From Anthostomella pinea (lineage: Eukaryota; Ascomycota; Sordariomycetes; Xylariales; Xylariaceae), in contig CAUWAG010000017.1 in assembly GCA_963556695.1 (NCBI GenBank), positions 1 to 64,000 of the forward strand: DNA of 64,000 bases. Direction: 5' to 3'. Below the pieces are notes generated by a model, which did not search any database, was not told the origin of the DNA, and saw nothing but the letters and a program-made list of their open reading frames with translations. This document shows, piece by piece, positions 48,554 through 58,751 of the stretch. Each line of letters begins with the position of its first letter. The first letter of the stretch is position 1. Position numbers and translations under genes: made by a program.

Positions 48554-48802
48554 TCAGCAGTCGTCTACCTTGATCACAAACTGCTTCAAGTACAGGTAAT
48601 GAGGCAGGTTCTCCGCAACAGGCTTCCGGATCAGCGTCGCCCCCTGCTCCCCAAACTCCTGAACCCACGAATCGTAGTCCTCCTCCTCGGATCGACGGGG
48701 CTGCATTCTCTATCAGTATCCATGCCCAGATCAACGGCATCAAGAAGGATTGGAGAAAGACTTACCTTGCTCTTTCGAGCTCTGAGCCCCCGACTCTCGA
48801 TA

Positions 48803-48891
48803 CCATCCGACCCCCCGAACCGGCACACCCCCCCAACCGGCACAGCCAAACCCCACAACCACCACCAAAAGTCCCCTTACTCACTTACACG
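48803..48891 (+). repeat. Left TIR of the pogo-like element
   Basis: Matches the reverse complement of 50876-50965 with a few differences. It carries two copies of AACCGGCACA 17 bp apart. Confidence 0.88.
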
Positions 48892-49031
48892 GATTACAGC
48901 CCCTTTTGAGGGTAACTAGACGTTCTTTAGATGGTTAGATAGCCCTTTTCTTGGGGTTTAGCGGAATATAGATTATTTAATTGCTAGGCCATCAGCATCG
49001 GCATTTAGCAGCCTCCGTGCCCCGCCCTTAA

Positions 49032-50812
49032 ATGCCTCCGCCCACGTATACAGAGCATGATGTGGTGGATGCCTACCTAGACGTCACAAATAATGGCATG
49101 TCTGTGAGAAAATCCAGCCAAAAATACGGCGTCCCGGCCAGCACGCTGTCAGCACGCATAAGGGGGAGAGGGACTAAAACGGAGGCTCACACCACCGAGC
49201 AGAGAATTTCTCCTGAGCAAGAAAGCAAGGTAGCAGCCTGGATATTGCGCCAGGAGACTTTGGGGCTTGCCCCCTCTCACTCAGCCGTCAGGGGAATTAT
49301 GATAGAACTCCTAAAAAGAAAGGGGGATTTCGCACTGCTTGGGAACCACTATATGGACAGCTTTAAACGACGCAACCCTATCATTCAGACTAAAATTGGT
49401 AAGCGAATGGAATCCGCTCAGTTTAAGGGGTTTACCCCTAAGTCTGTGAACTGGTTCTTCAATATCTTGGAGGACTACGGCTGGATAAAGCCAGAAAATA
49501 CATACAATGTCGATAAGGGCGGCATCATGTCGGGTTTTGGTAACTCTTTTGAGCCCCCTATCTTTATAGTTAATTAATTATCCTTATAGGCAGTGATTCC
49601 CTAATTCTGGGAAGTTCTGAGACGAGGAAATCTTTCCTAAAGAGCCCTCAGGGCCGCTCGTGGACATCTTTTATTGAGACCATTTCAGCTACCGATAGAG
49701 TGCTCAAACCAGGCCTGATTTTCAAGGGAAAAGATCTCCAAGCGCAGTGGTTCCTCGAGGAATTCCAGAAGATAGCCGACTGGTATTATATAACGTCGGA
49801 AAATGGCTGGACCAGTAACGATATCGCCTGCCAGTGGCTTGAGCACGTTTTTATACCATAAGTGGATGAAACTCGTGGCCAGGAGCAGTGGGAACCAGTC
49901 CTTTTGATCCTAGATGACCATGGTAGCCATACCTCCGTACGTACACTAATTTTTTCTATTTTATTCACTGGTTGTTTGATTTATGCCGATTTGAATAACA
50001 ACTGACTATAGAAAAGGATGAATTTATGATGCGGTGTTATTTTGTCAACATCTTGCTGTGCTTTTTCCCAGCACACACTAGTCACAGAATGCAACCACTG
50101 GATAACGGCCCCTATAACTCCCTCAAGTCTTACTACCAGAGATTCCTCACCCAGTTAAATTCTCTGACTGATTCCTCCCCTGTTGATAAGATCAACTTTA
50201 TCCGCTATTATAGCAAGGCAAGGAACATAGCATTTACGTCAAAAAACATCCGCTCGGGCTTCTGAGTAACGGGGTGCTATCCAATTAGCCACAAAAAGTG
50301 TCTAGACCATCCAGAAATATAAAAAGACAAGCGGAAGACCCCCGAGCCGGAAGAACAGGAGGACTCGGAGCCGGAGGACCAACAGACCCCTACCACGAGC
50401 CGGCAAATCCAGGATTTCGGAAAGAACCGTTCCCCAGCCACTCGGCTGAAGTTCCGGAAGATCTCTCATGCCTTTGAGAACCAGGAGACGTAACTGGCCA
50501 TAAAAGACCAAAAGATCAGGGCCCTGGAGGCTGAACTGGAACGGCTACGGCCCAATAAAAATTTTTTTTTTTCCAAATCCTAATAAAAAGTTCATAATAA
50601 TGATAGGAATACTAGCCCAGGGTGGTGATCCGTTAGTTCCGGTTGCTGTAGAGTCTTCTTCTTCTTCTTTAGAGTCGGAGATTATTGAAGACGAGGGTGA
50701 GGAGGACGAGGAGGTTGCGGACGCTGAAGAGGCTGTAGAAGCCCCTGCTACAGAAGCCCAGATGACTAGATCCGGGCGGTCAATCCGGGCGCCGGCTAGA
50801 TACGTCGATTGA
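49032..50812 (+). pseudogene. pogo/Fot1-like transposase, degenerate
   Basis: The N-terminal open part (49032-49577) has a helix-turn-helix (SVRKSSQKYGVPASTLSARI) and a CENP-B-type second DNA-binding region (SHSAVRGIMIELL). The first catalytic region reads YNVDKGGIMSG instead of the usual NxDExGF. After stops the frame resumes with WYYITSENGWTSNDIACQWL, then LLILDDHGSH (second Asp) and HRMQPLDNGPYNSLK (third Asp). An acidic/Ser-rich C-terminal tail ends TRSGRSIRAPARYVD. Several stops and frame changes make it inactive. Confidence 0.83.
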
Positions 50813-50875
50813 GCAGCCAAAACACCGCAGAACGATAATTTTGCTGATTTTTTTGACCTTATACAGCCTCAAATG

Positions 50876-50965
50876 CGTGTAAGTGAGTAGGGGGGTCTTT
50901 TGGTGGTGGTGGCGGAGTTTGGCTGTGCCGGTAGTGGGGGTATGCCGGTTCGGGGGGTCGGATGG
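50876..50965 (-). repeat. Right TIR of the pogo-like element
   Basis: Inverted partner of the left TIR, with the same 17-bp doublet on the opposite strand (AACCGGCATA and TACCGGCACA). Confidence 0.88.
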
Positions 50966-51377
50966 TAGCGTCCAGGTGAAACCCAGTCCAGCTGGCGAAG
51001 ACCTGGGCCGCATGATCATCGTCCTCCCTGCTATCCCACTGCAGCATGCCCCGCTGGTAGTCCAGCCCGATGTATCTGCAGTAGGCCTGGACGACCTGTT
51101 CGGGCTGCTGCAGTAGATCCCCGGCGTCGATGAGACAGGGCTGTACCCCCCTGCTCCCCCTGCTGCTGCTGCTGCTCGCCGTTGGGCATCTGCGAAGCGA
51201 TGACGCCCTGGCGCACCAGATAGTCGAACATGCGGCGGAGCTTATAGTACCCCGCCTCGGAGGCGAGGAAGAACCGCTACCCCGTCTGCTCGCGCCTGGC
51301 CGCCGTCGACGTCAGCCGGTACAGGCTTGGGATGCTCTGCTGCGGGTGCCGGATCAGAAAGGTCCACTGGAAGCGTT

Positions 51378-51477
51378 GCAATATGTTATATTTATACCTA
51401 GCATATATTACTACCGGTAACGACGTACGGTTAAAGTTAGGTAAGAATTAAGGTCGGGTTATAAATAAGGTTATAAT
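51378..51477. other. AT-rich insertion border
   Basis: AT-rich DNA rich in TTATA, TAAGGTT and ATTAAGG abruptly replaces the GC-rich sulfotransferase-like gene here. It continues on the other side of the solo LTR (52175-52246), so the LTR inserted into a pre-existing AT-rich block, possibly an old RIP-mutated repeat. Confidence 0.55.
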
Positions 51478-52169
51478 TGTCACGGCCCAGAGCACCGCTC
51501 ATGGTTGGTGCCATGGGCTGGGTCTGTGGGTCCTGGGATGTGATCCTGGAGGAAGATGGAGACGATGAAGCGTTTGAGGGAGATTTGCTGTGGGTCAAAG
51601 CGGCCCTTGATCGCGTGTTTGGCTTGCTCTGGCCCCCTCGTGCCTTGGTTCTCTGTTTCTTTGGTTCTTTCTTTGGGGGAAGGTTATTGGTATTGGGGGA
51701 TGTTTGGATAGGTTGGGCTGGTCTTCCAGTCCCTTCAGAACTATCCTGATGTTCTGGAATGATAATGGTACTTATCGTCACAGTGTGTTGGACAGAATCA
51801 GTAGTAATGGTAGGTGGGATAATAAAAGGATAATAAAGTCTTGGGATAGGTGGGTGTTCGGAGACACTGCACCTGTCACTGCTAGAGGCAAAACTCCTTA
51901 CAGTGGTGATCTAAAGACAAGGCTTATAATCTGGTATAGAGGAGTCTTGATATTATGTCACAGCGAGCGTACTAAGGAGCTGGGACATGGCCGGCAGCAA
52001 GCAGCTATTACTCTATTGACGAGAATATCCAGACTAGAGAGGAAAGGAAGAGAGAGAGAGAGATAGGTATAGTGGGAGGTTACCCTTTTAAGGGGATCCT
52101 CTGGTCAGATCCTTCCCCTATTGGGAGGTATCCGCTTGTCATGTGGGAAGGTCTGTGCAGGCCGCCACA
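51478..52169. mobile_element. Probable solo LTR of a retrotransposon
   Basis: A 692-bp block starting TGTCACGGCCC and ending GGCCGCCACA, that is TG...CA, flanked by the 5-bp direct repeat ATAAT (51473-51477 and 52170-52174). Composition differs sharply from the AT-rich flanks. No internal gag-pol follows. A minus-strand frame of about 114 codons (51437-51781) may be a gag-start relic or chance. Confidence 0.72.
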
Positions 52170-52248
52170 ATAATTAAGGTTATAATTAAAGTTAAGGTTA
52201 TTTAAGAATATGTCTTATATACGTTATAGTAATAATATGCTAAGCATA

Positions 52249-52298
52249 ACGTAGGTCACAAGCGAGCGGCAATTACAAGCGAGCGGCAACTTTTCACC
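52249..52298 (+). repeat. Left TIR of the second pogo-like element
   Basis: 50-bp TIR with the internal 17-bp-period doublet, next to the TA target duplication. Confidence 0.9.
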
Positions 52299-52346
52299 AG
52301 CCACCCAACCTTTCAATCAAGGCTCCTAATTGATCAACCAACAATA

Positions 52347-54002
52347 ATGGCATTGCGTTATAGCGAATCAGACTTACAGCTTGCTGTCCAAGCTAAGCGA
52401 CGCGACCCTCATATTACCATTGGCAAGCTTTCTAAGACTTTCCATGTCCCATACAATACCTTGAAGGCTAGAATCGCCGGCCGACCATCACGACGCGATA
52501 GCATGCCTAATTCTTTGAAACTTACGGTTTCTGAAGAGAATGCCATTTGTTCCTTCATAATCGACCTGGATGCGCGAGCATTTCCGCCCCAGTACACTTA
52601 TGTTGAAGATATGGCAAATCAATTGTTGGCGGCGCGCGGGGCTGGACGCGTTGGAAAGAACTGGACAGCAAACTTCATCAAACGTACACCAGGCCTCCGG
52701 ACGCGTTTTCATCGGAGGATGGACTACGAGAGGGTCTTGAACGAAGATCCGGACGCGTATCGCGCGTGGTTTCGCCAAGTTGCGGCGGCAATCGCAAAAC
52801 ATGGTATCCAAGACGCGGATATTTACAACTTTGACGAGACTGGGTTTATGATGGGCATTATTGGGTCCGGCATGGTCATTACAAGCGCTGAAAGACGTGG
52901 TAGGCCTAGACAAGCCCAGCAAGGCAACAGGGAATGGTCTACAGCAATTTCTGCTGTCAATGCTGATGGTTGGGTGGTCCCGCCGTTCATCATTCTACAG
53001 GGCAAAACCCACCTCGCGTCATGGTATCGCGACACAACATTACCACGCGATTGGAAGGTAGCCGTGTCCGATAATGGGTGGACTACGAACGAGATTGGGT
53101 TGGAATGGATTCGGCATTTCGACAAGTATACCAGACCGCGTATGACTGCCGGTAAACGCCTCCTCATCCTAGATGGTCACGAAAGCCACCATTCCCAGAT
53201 CTTTGAGAGATATTGCCAGAACAACAGCATTATTACCCTTTGTATGCCTGCCCACTCGTCACACAGGCTCCAGCCTTTAGATGTCAGTTGTTTTAGCCCG
53301 CTCAAACGAGCGTACGGTCGCATGATTGAGGATCTCATGTGGCGTCATATAACCCATATTTCGAAAGAGGACTTCCTTGCAGCGTTTTGTGAAGCACACA
53401 ACGCTGCTATGACGCCAGGGAACATTCGAGCAGGTTTCAGTGCCACTGGGCTTGTTCCTTTTGACCCAGAAAGTGTCATTTCGAAACTGGATGCTGTCGC
53501 TGTCGTACGAACACCGTCGCCAGACCCCAATCTGCCACCCACTACTTGGACTTCGAAGACGCCTACCACCATCAACGAAGCGGTCAACCAATCGGTTCAT
53601 ATCCGAAATCGAGTCAGAAACCACTAGGGAAGCTCACCTACATCAATAATTGATGCGTTGAGCTCGTTTTCAAAGGCTACATACGGTCTTATGCATAAGG
53701 TCGCTTTGGTTGATTCCCGGGTCCGCGAGCTAGAGGAGGCCAATCACCTACTAAGTAAACGCCGGAGGACAAAAAACAAACGTCTAGTGAAAGGAGGAGT
53801 ACTTTCCATTAAAGATGCAGTAGGTCTCCAGGCTGTAAAGGATGGTAGTGAGCTGGCAAGACAGGAAATGGGTGAAGGTAGTCGTCATCCGAGGAGGGCG
53901 GCAGCGCGTGAGCGACGTTGTGGCGTTTGCGGCAACACTGGCCATAATGCGCGAACTTGTACAATAGAGATAGAAACGTCTGAAGAAGAAGAATCCGATT
54001 GA
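52347..54002 (+). pseudogene. pogo/Fot1-like transposase with one in-frame TAG
   Basis: The 426-codon open frame begins MALRYSESDLQLAVQAK, with a psq-type helix-turn-helix and a CENP-B-like second domain (PPQYTYVEDMANQLLAARG). The DDD catalytic core reads NFDETGFMMG, LLILDGHESHHS and HRLQPLDVSCFSPLKRAYG. TAG at 53625-53627 ends it after NRVRNH. The same frame then continues to 54002, with a coiled-coil stretch (VDSRVRELEEANHLLSKRRR) and a CCHC-like knuckle (CGVCGNTGHNARTC) before an acidic end. With CAG in place of TAG, a 551-aa protein typical of fungal pogo transposases would result. The truncated 426-aa form still holds all catalytic residues and may be active. Confidence 0.88.
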
Positions 54003-54058
54003 TTAGATTGAATTAAATGCGTTGTGGTCGAGTTATTTGACATGTTGGTTAGAAGATT

Positions 54059-54108
54059 GGTGAAAAGTTGCCGTTCGCTTGTAATTGCCGCTCGCTTGTG
54101 ACCTACGT
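54059..54108 (-). repeat. Right TIR of the second pogo-like element
   Basis: Inverted copy of 52249-52298, with one visible difference in the inner repeat (AGCGAACGG versus AGCGAGCGG). Confidence 0.9.
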
Positions 54109-54110
54109 TA

Positions 54111-54995
54111 TGCTGAAAATATCTAATACCTCACTAATAATTAAAATTATAAGCTCTCTATCTTAGCCACCGCGGAACTAAATCTTACTACCACCGAAGT
54201 GTAACTTCGTTTATCTTCGCACCACTTATAGCACGCCCACCTCGAAAGCGCAGAATCACCATCTCGACATTTTCTACCGTGCAGTAGACAACTTCATATA
54301 ATAATTAGTTCTCCTTAAAAAGAAGTGACTTACTAGTAATTAGGCTATTGATTTAGAGGACGATTCTGAAGACTCGCAGGTGGCCTTCACCACTGCCGCC
54401 TTAGCAGTCGACCGGAAATGAAAACCGGACATGCGCCGATTGGCTCGTTGCGGAATCATTGGGGCCCGCTCCACGTGCAACTTCACGCGGCGCTCTGATC
54501 ATCAGCTAAGAGAGCCACCCACTGTGAAGCTGGTGACGACTGGGGGTTTGAAATCGAACTATGGCGATAGTTCAATGAGGATGCCCAGGTTGAATCAGAA
54601 CCAAGCTGTAACACCGGCAATACTATAAAGAAACTGGCTAACATAGAGGGAATGAGTTCACCGAATCATGGCAATTGGACCATCGTGATAGCAGTCAGCA
54701 AAGTGAATCTTCAGAAAAAAGGAACTCGATGCAATGAATATGGTATCTAACACAAGCAACACATAATCCTCAAAGGGGACAGGCAGCCATCAAGGCCATC
54801 CCATCGCATCCCATGCACTGTCTAATGCCATCATGACTCGTCTCAAGTCAGCCTCGCCGTCTAGGTACCCACAGACCAAATCCCAGGAGATGAACCTCCA
54901 GCGCCGATGAATGCGATATCACCCATGCATATCTATAGAAAGCGGTAAAGCGAAACACTCCCTGCGACAATGTTTGACTTCGACAATAGACCCCA
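54111..54995. other. Intergenic, AT-rich then ordinary sequence
   Basis: About 880 bp. The first 250 bp resemble the AT-rich block left of the transposon. The remainder is 3' flank of the FHIP gene. No gene supported. Confidence 0.5.
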
Positions 54996-57900
54996 CTACG
55001 CGAACCTGACTTCGTTGAACATCCCGGCTCTGACCTGGATCAGGCTGACCAGTTCCAGGAGAAACGACTGATATATGATGACATTAGTGATGATGTGCGA
55101 GACCGAAGCCGTCTTCTCATCTGGCGGGGTTTCCGTCTCGGATTCAACCTCTGATTGAGCCTCGGCTTCGCTTTCATCCACGTCAAGCTGGTCCTCGAGG
55201 GGATCATGGTTGTCTTCGCCTTCCCGGCTCGGATTTCTCTCAATATCGCCATTACTATTGACCTTCTTGTTGAAGTTCAGTGGAATAGGCTCCACCTTCT
55301 GTCCAGGTAGGCCAACTTTTCTGGCCAGGATCCCCTGATCGACTGCGGCAAAGGCAGCAGCTTGACTTGCAACCGGGCTGTCTCGCTCATCAGAGCCAAA
55401 ACCGTCATGCTTGGTACTAGGCGAAAACGAGCGAGACGGACCAGTTTTGCGAGGCGTATCATAGTTGAGAGGAAACTCTTTGGGCGGGACAGGGACTGGT
55501 TTGGAGGTGGGTGTAGACCCGGCACCTGAGCTGCGGTTCGTGTCTCTCCGTCCGCGAGGACTGCGTGATCGAGTGGGAGTGCCCAGTTCGGACAATATCC
55601 TCTGAGCGAAACTCTCAAGCCCACTAGGCCTTGCCGGAGACGCTGACCGTGGATCTGTCGCGCTTGGCTGGTCTGGTCCAGGGGTCCTTGTGTTGGAGCC
55701 GGAGCGAACATTGGGTTGATTCATAACGATCGCGTCAGCGGTTTGGAACGCCTCACGACGCTGTTGCAAAAGATCTTCGAATCTCGGGATCGTGTCTCGG
55801 AAAGATGCAACTTGGTCAGCGAGTGACTCTAAAACGGCGAGGATGCGGGGCAAGGTGGAGGGCTGCCACTGCGGCCGTCGCCGACACCTGCTCACAGCCT
55901 GTAATTTCTCGATCTCACTGAAAGAGGGCGAGCTGGGATCCAACAGCGGTGGTTCAGTCTCATTGGTTTCCTCGTCGAAGACATATTTCCTTGGATGACG
56001 CAGAAGCCAACCCTCTAATGATATATATCCGCAGATAGCCAGGTCCATGATTGTCTCGGTGACGGACAGGTTTGTCTCCACGGGATTCATAAAGAATTGC
56101 TGAACAATGTCGAGAATATTGTGCAGAAGAGGATCATCGGGACGCAGGGTATGCGGTGGAACGTCTCGAGGTGCGCCAGGCAGGCTATCCGGTATGGCAG
56201 GAAGTTTGTGGTTATTGGTCGATACTTTCGGTGCCACCAGCTTGAGTGAGCAAGGGTGACCTTCCACCCGAGTCATTGTGTCTTTCAATATACTGTCGTA
56301 GACTTCGTCGAAATTGTCCCGTCCGCCAACTGATCCAGCTAATGTCACAAGAAAATCGACTTCTTGCTGATGAGCTCCCACAGTCCGATGCGCCGTATTG
56401 CCAATAACACCTTCGGTATGAAGAAGGGTGACGATCGCGTATCGGTGATGCCGCTTAAGGATCGCCGCTACGAGTTGCAGCGTCACACATACTGTCTGTT
56501 CGTTTTGGCTTTTAAGACACGACTGGATTAAATCGACCAGGTTGAACAGTAAGGGCGAATAACCGGATTCGACTTTAGTTGCCATCATACTTGCGAGGTC
56601 CACAGACTTGCGCTTTCGAGCAGCGCTTATAGCAGGCTCTACATACGGTCGAACTGAAGATTCCGAACCCGGAAGCGCGAGCAAGTAGTGCAGAATCAGA
56701 TTGATCATGTCGGGATGGTCCAGTGACTCTAAAATGCGTCTGAGGTAGGTCAGAACTGCCACCGACGAGCCACCATCCACATCAGAGGACTCTAGAAGCG
56801 ACGGGTATCTGCCAAGTTCAGTCAGTCTACATCCCCACGATGGCACTCCACGAAACCTACAATAATTGCTGGAGAAAAATGACCTGGAAGTGTTCCAGAA
56901 GGGTGGACTTGACTTCTACAGATCGACAATGGTTCAGAACATCCTGCCAGAACAGGAGATGTGAGAGAAACGTGTCCAAGTGTAGTTGAAAGTCTGGACT
57001 GCATGAACTGATGATCTCGAATGTTGAGGCCGGATGCTGGTAGTCGGAAAAGGCGAGAACAGGTGGTAAGTCTTGTGGTGGATGATCAATGACCAGCTTC
57101 CGGCTAAGCTGACTGTACAATGCGCCCAGGCCTGTGGCCATCAAAGTAGACAGATCGCTTTCGACAATCCATTGCTCAAGGGCGACTGAGTTCGAGGCCG
57201 CTTCAATGATGTATAGGAGCCCCGTCCGGGCAAAGTCTCCAACTTTGCCCTCATGGTGGATATAGTCCATCAAGAGGTAAAACAGTGGGAAGTCATGCTT
57301 CTGTGTTCTCCCGGCAAACTTGTCTTTCCGATCTTTGAGTTTCTCATTCTGTGCTGCCGCGTCGGATTGGGACTTGAACCAAGCAGGGAGGATCTCGGGC
57401 TCGAGCCTGATCTTGGTGGTGATGTTGAAAGCCAATTCAACAACCCTGACTTCAGTATCGGAGCCCAGCCGTATACTATTGGCACCGGTAATGCGAACAA
57501 GGAGGTTGGTCAAGCTGGCGGAAAAGGCATCGTTCTCGACGAAGGCTTCCTCCTCGCTCTCGATCAACGTGGCGAAGAATAGCACGGCCTCCCGGATGAT
57601 CCACTCATTGTATGAAGTCGTGGCTATCTTGGCGATCGGGGTGTATATCTGTTTCGTGGCGCAAAAGGAAATGCACGGATGCGGCAGCGGCCGACGGGAT
57701 TCGTTGGCGAGGATATTGGTCAGCTCCTGGAGGCGGATCTCGAGGTTCTCGGCAGCATCGACATCGCGAGCGAGGTTGGAACAGTTGCGCCATATTTGCT
57801 AGGGCTACGAGTCAGCGGTCTGTGTGGTGACACGGGCGACCGACGAACGTACCAGCAGCTGGCTGTACTCCTTCTCGAAGCGCTGGCGTCGCCTGACGGG

Positions 57901-58033
57901 ATCCCGCGCGGCATCCTTGGTGGAGTTGCCCGACAACGGGGTGTTTGCTACGAGGCGCAACCACTGCAGCACCAGTCAGCATGTCGGACAACGGGAGGGT
58001 AACCAGCTGGTGGAGGTGACCGACAAAGTCCAT
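54996..58033 (-). CDS. FHIP/RAI16-family protein (FTS-Hook-interacting protein)
   Basis: Four exons (58025-58033, 57853-57963, 56861-57798, 54996-56808; introns of 61, 54 and 52 bp) give 956 aa. The first exon is only nine bases (MDF). It was chosen because the direct reading soon hits a stop, while removing 57964-58024 gives MDFWLRLVANTPL, the usual MDFW start of this family. The RAI16/FHIP helical domain covers about residues 35-500 (for example NEWIIREAVLFFATLIESEEEAF, FHIP-type). The rest is Ser/Pro-rich with an acidic C-terminal stretch (DPLEDQLDVDESEAEA). In fungi and animals, FHIP links Hook and FTS to early endosomes for dynein transport. The frame is fully intact despite nearby decayed genes. 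Confidence 0.9.
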
Positions 58034-58751
58034 TTCGTCTCCGGCGGCATCGCTCGCGATGGTTGTTGGAGAGCGCTAGCTGGCACTGGCATCAAGTCAA
58101 GCCTGGACTGGCAACTGGGTCAGCAGTCAGTCAGTCGCATTGATCAAGATTGGAATCGTGTCTGAGATGTTTCCACCGGGCGATTAGCAGTCTAGGGGTG
58201 ACCCCTGTAATGCAATGCACTCAATACTCAATGCATGAACAGGTGTGGCTTAGAAGAGCGGGTGGGTGGCTTGTGGCTGAAGCTGTCAGAACTGTGGCTT
58301 ACGCATGAGCCCACATGCAAGCGAAAGGGCTGACGGCGGATTGTGGCTCCTCAACCCATTTTCCAGCCACAATGACGGATGGGTCACGGACCAGGGTACA
58401 AGGTACCTTGGAGCCCAACTAGTACCCGTTTGTACCAGATTCGTACCCAACTGGGATGATAGCTACTTCTGGGATGGGGACACCACCCATCCCTTCTTTC
58501 AATCAAGCAACTTCCAGAATACAGACCAATAGCCACCATTCGTGACCCTGGTCCTTATTCTGGATACCGCTACCACAAGGCACAGGATCGTCTCATCGCG
58601 TAACTCATCGCTACATAAGGTATTCATTCCCGTCATTCATATTTCTATCTCTCATGTCTACTGTTGCAGGCTTTCTCCGCCACGCGGGGTGTGACATATT
58701 CTATGCCATACCACTGCCGTGGTGAGCGTGGGTTGTCTATCTGCGGACTAC
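58034..58751. other. Intergenic region FHIP/NRPS-like
   Basis: About 720 bp holding the FHIP promoter and the NRPS-like 3' flank. GTACC/GGTACAAGGTACC-type short repeats lie at 58395-58450. No gene. Confidence 0.5.

Larger units (their letters stand above)
48803..50965 (+). mobile_element. pogo/Fot1-like DNA transposon copy, decayed, inserted in a gene
   Basis: A 2163-bp element bounded by terminal inverted repeats of about 89 bp (48803-48891 and 50876-50965) and a TA duplication (48801-48802, 50966-50967). The TIRs begin CCATCCGACCCCCCGAACCG and contain a doublet AACCGGCACA...AACCGGCACA at a 17-bp period. Inside is a damaged pogo-type transposase gene. It interrupts a sulfotransferase-like pseudogene, and removing the element plus one TA restores that gene's frame across the site. 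Confidence 0.9.
48554..51377 (-). pseudogene. Sulfotransferase-like (P-loop fold) gene, split by a transposon and 5'-truncated
   Basis: The fragment at 50966-51377 (minus) reads FQWTFLIRHPQQSIPSLYRL, then a TAG, then SEAGYYKLRRMFDYLV. After a frame change near a CAG repeat it continues with CLIDAGDLLQQPEQVVQAY and WTGFHLDA. Here a pogo-like element (48803-50965) is inserted at a TA. Beyond it the same frame continues ESRGLRARKSK. A 65-bp intron (48701-48765) precedes SEEEDYDSWVQEFGEQ and stop at 48554. The pattern fits fungal proteins of the sulfotransferase-like P-loop family, with an N-terminal RxPxxSIPSxYR segment, a central ID-x-DLL and a C-terminal DxWxxxFGE. The N-terminus (P-loop) is lost where AT-rich DNA begins at 51378. 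It is clearly dead; the family call is moderate. Confidence 0.65.
52249..54108 (+). mobile_element. pogo/Fot1-like DNA transposon, nearly intact
   Basis: An 1860-bp element with 50-bp TIRs (52249-52298 and 54059-54108) starting ACGTAGGTCACAAGCGAGCG, flanked by TA (52247-52248, 54109-54110). The TIRs differ by a single base in my reading. Each holds two copies of ACAAGCGAGCGGCAA at a 17-bp period. It encodes one transposase frame broken only by a TAG at 53625. The low TIR divergence suggests recent activity. Confidence 0.92.
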
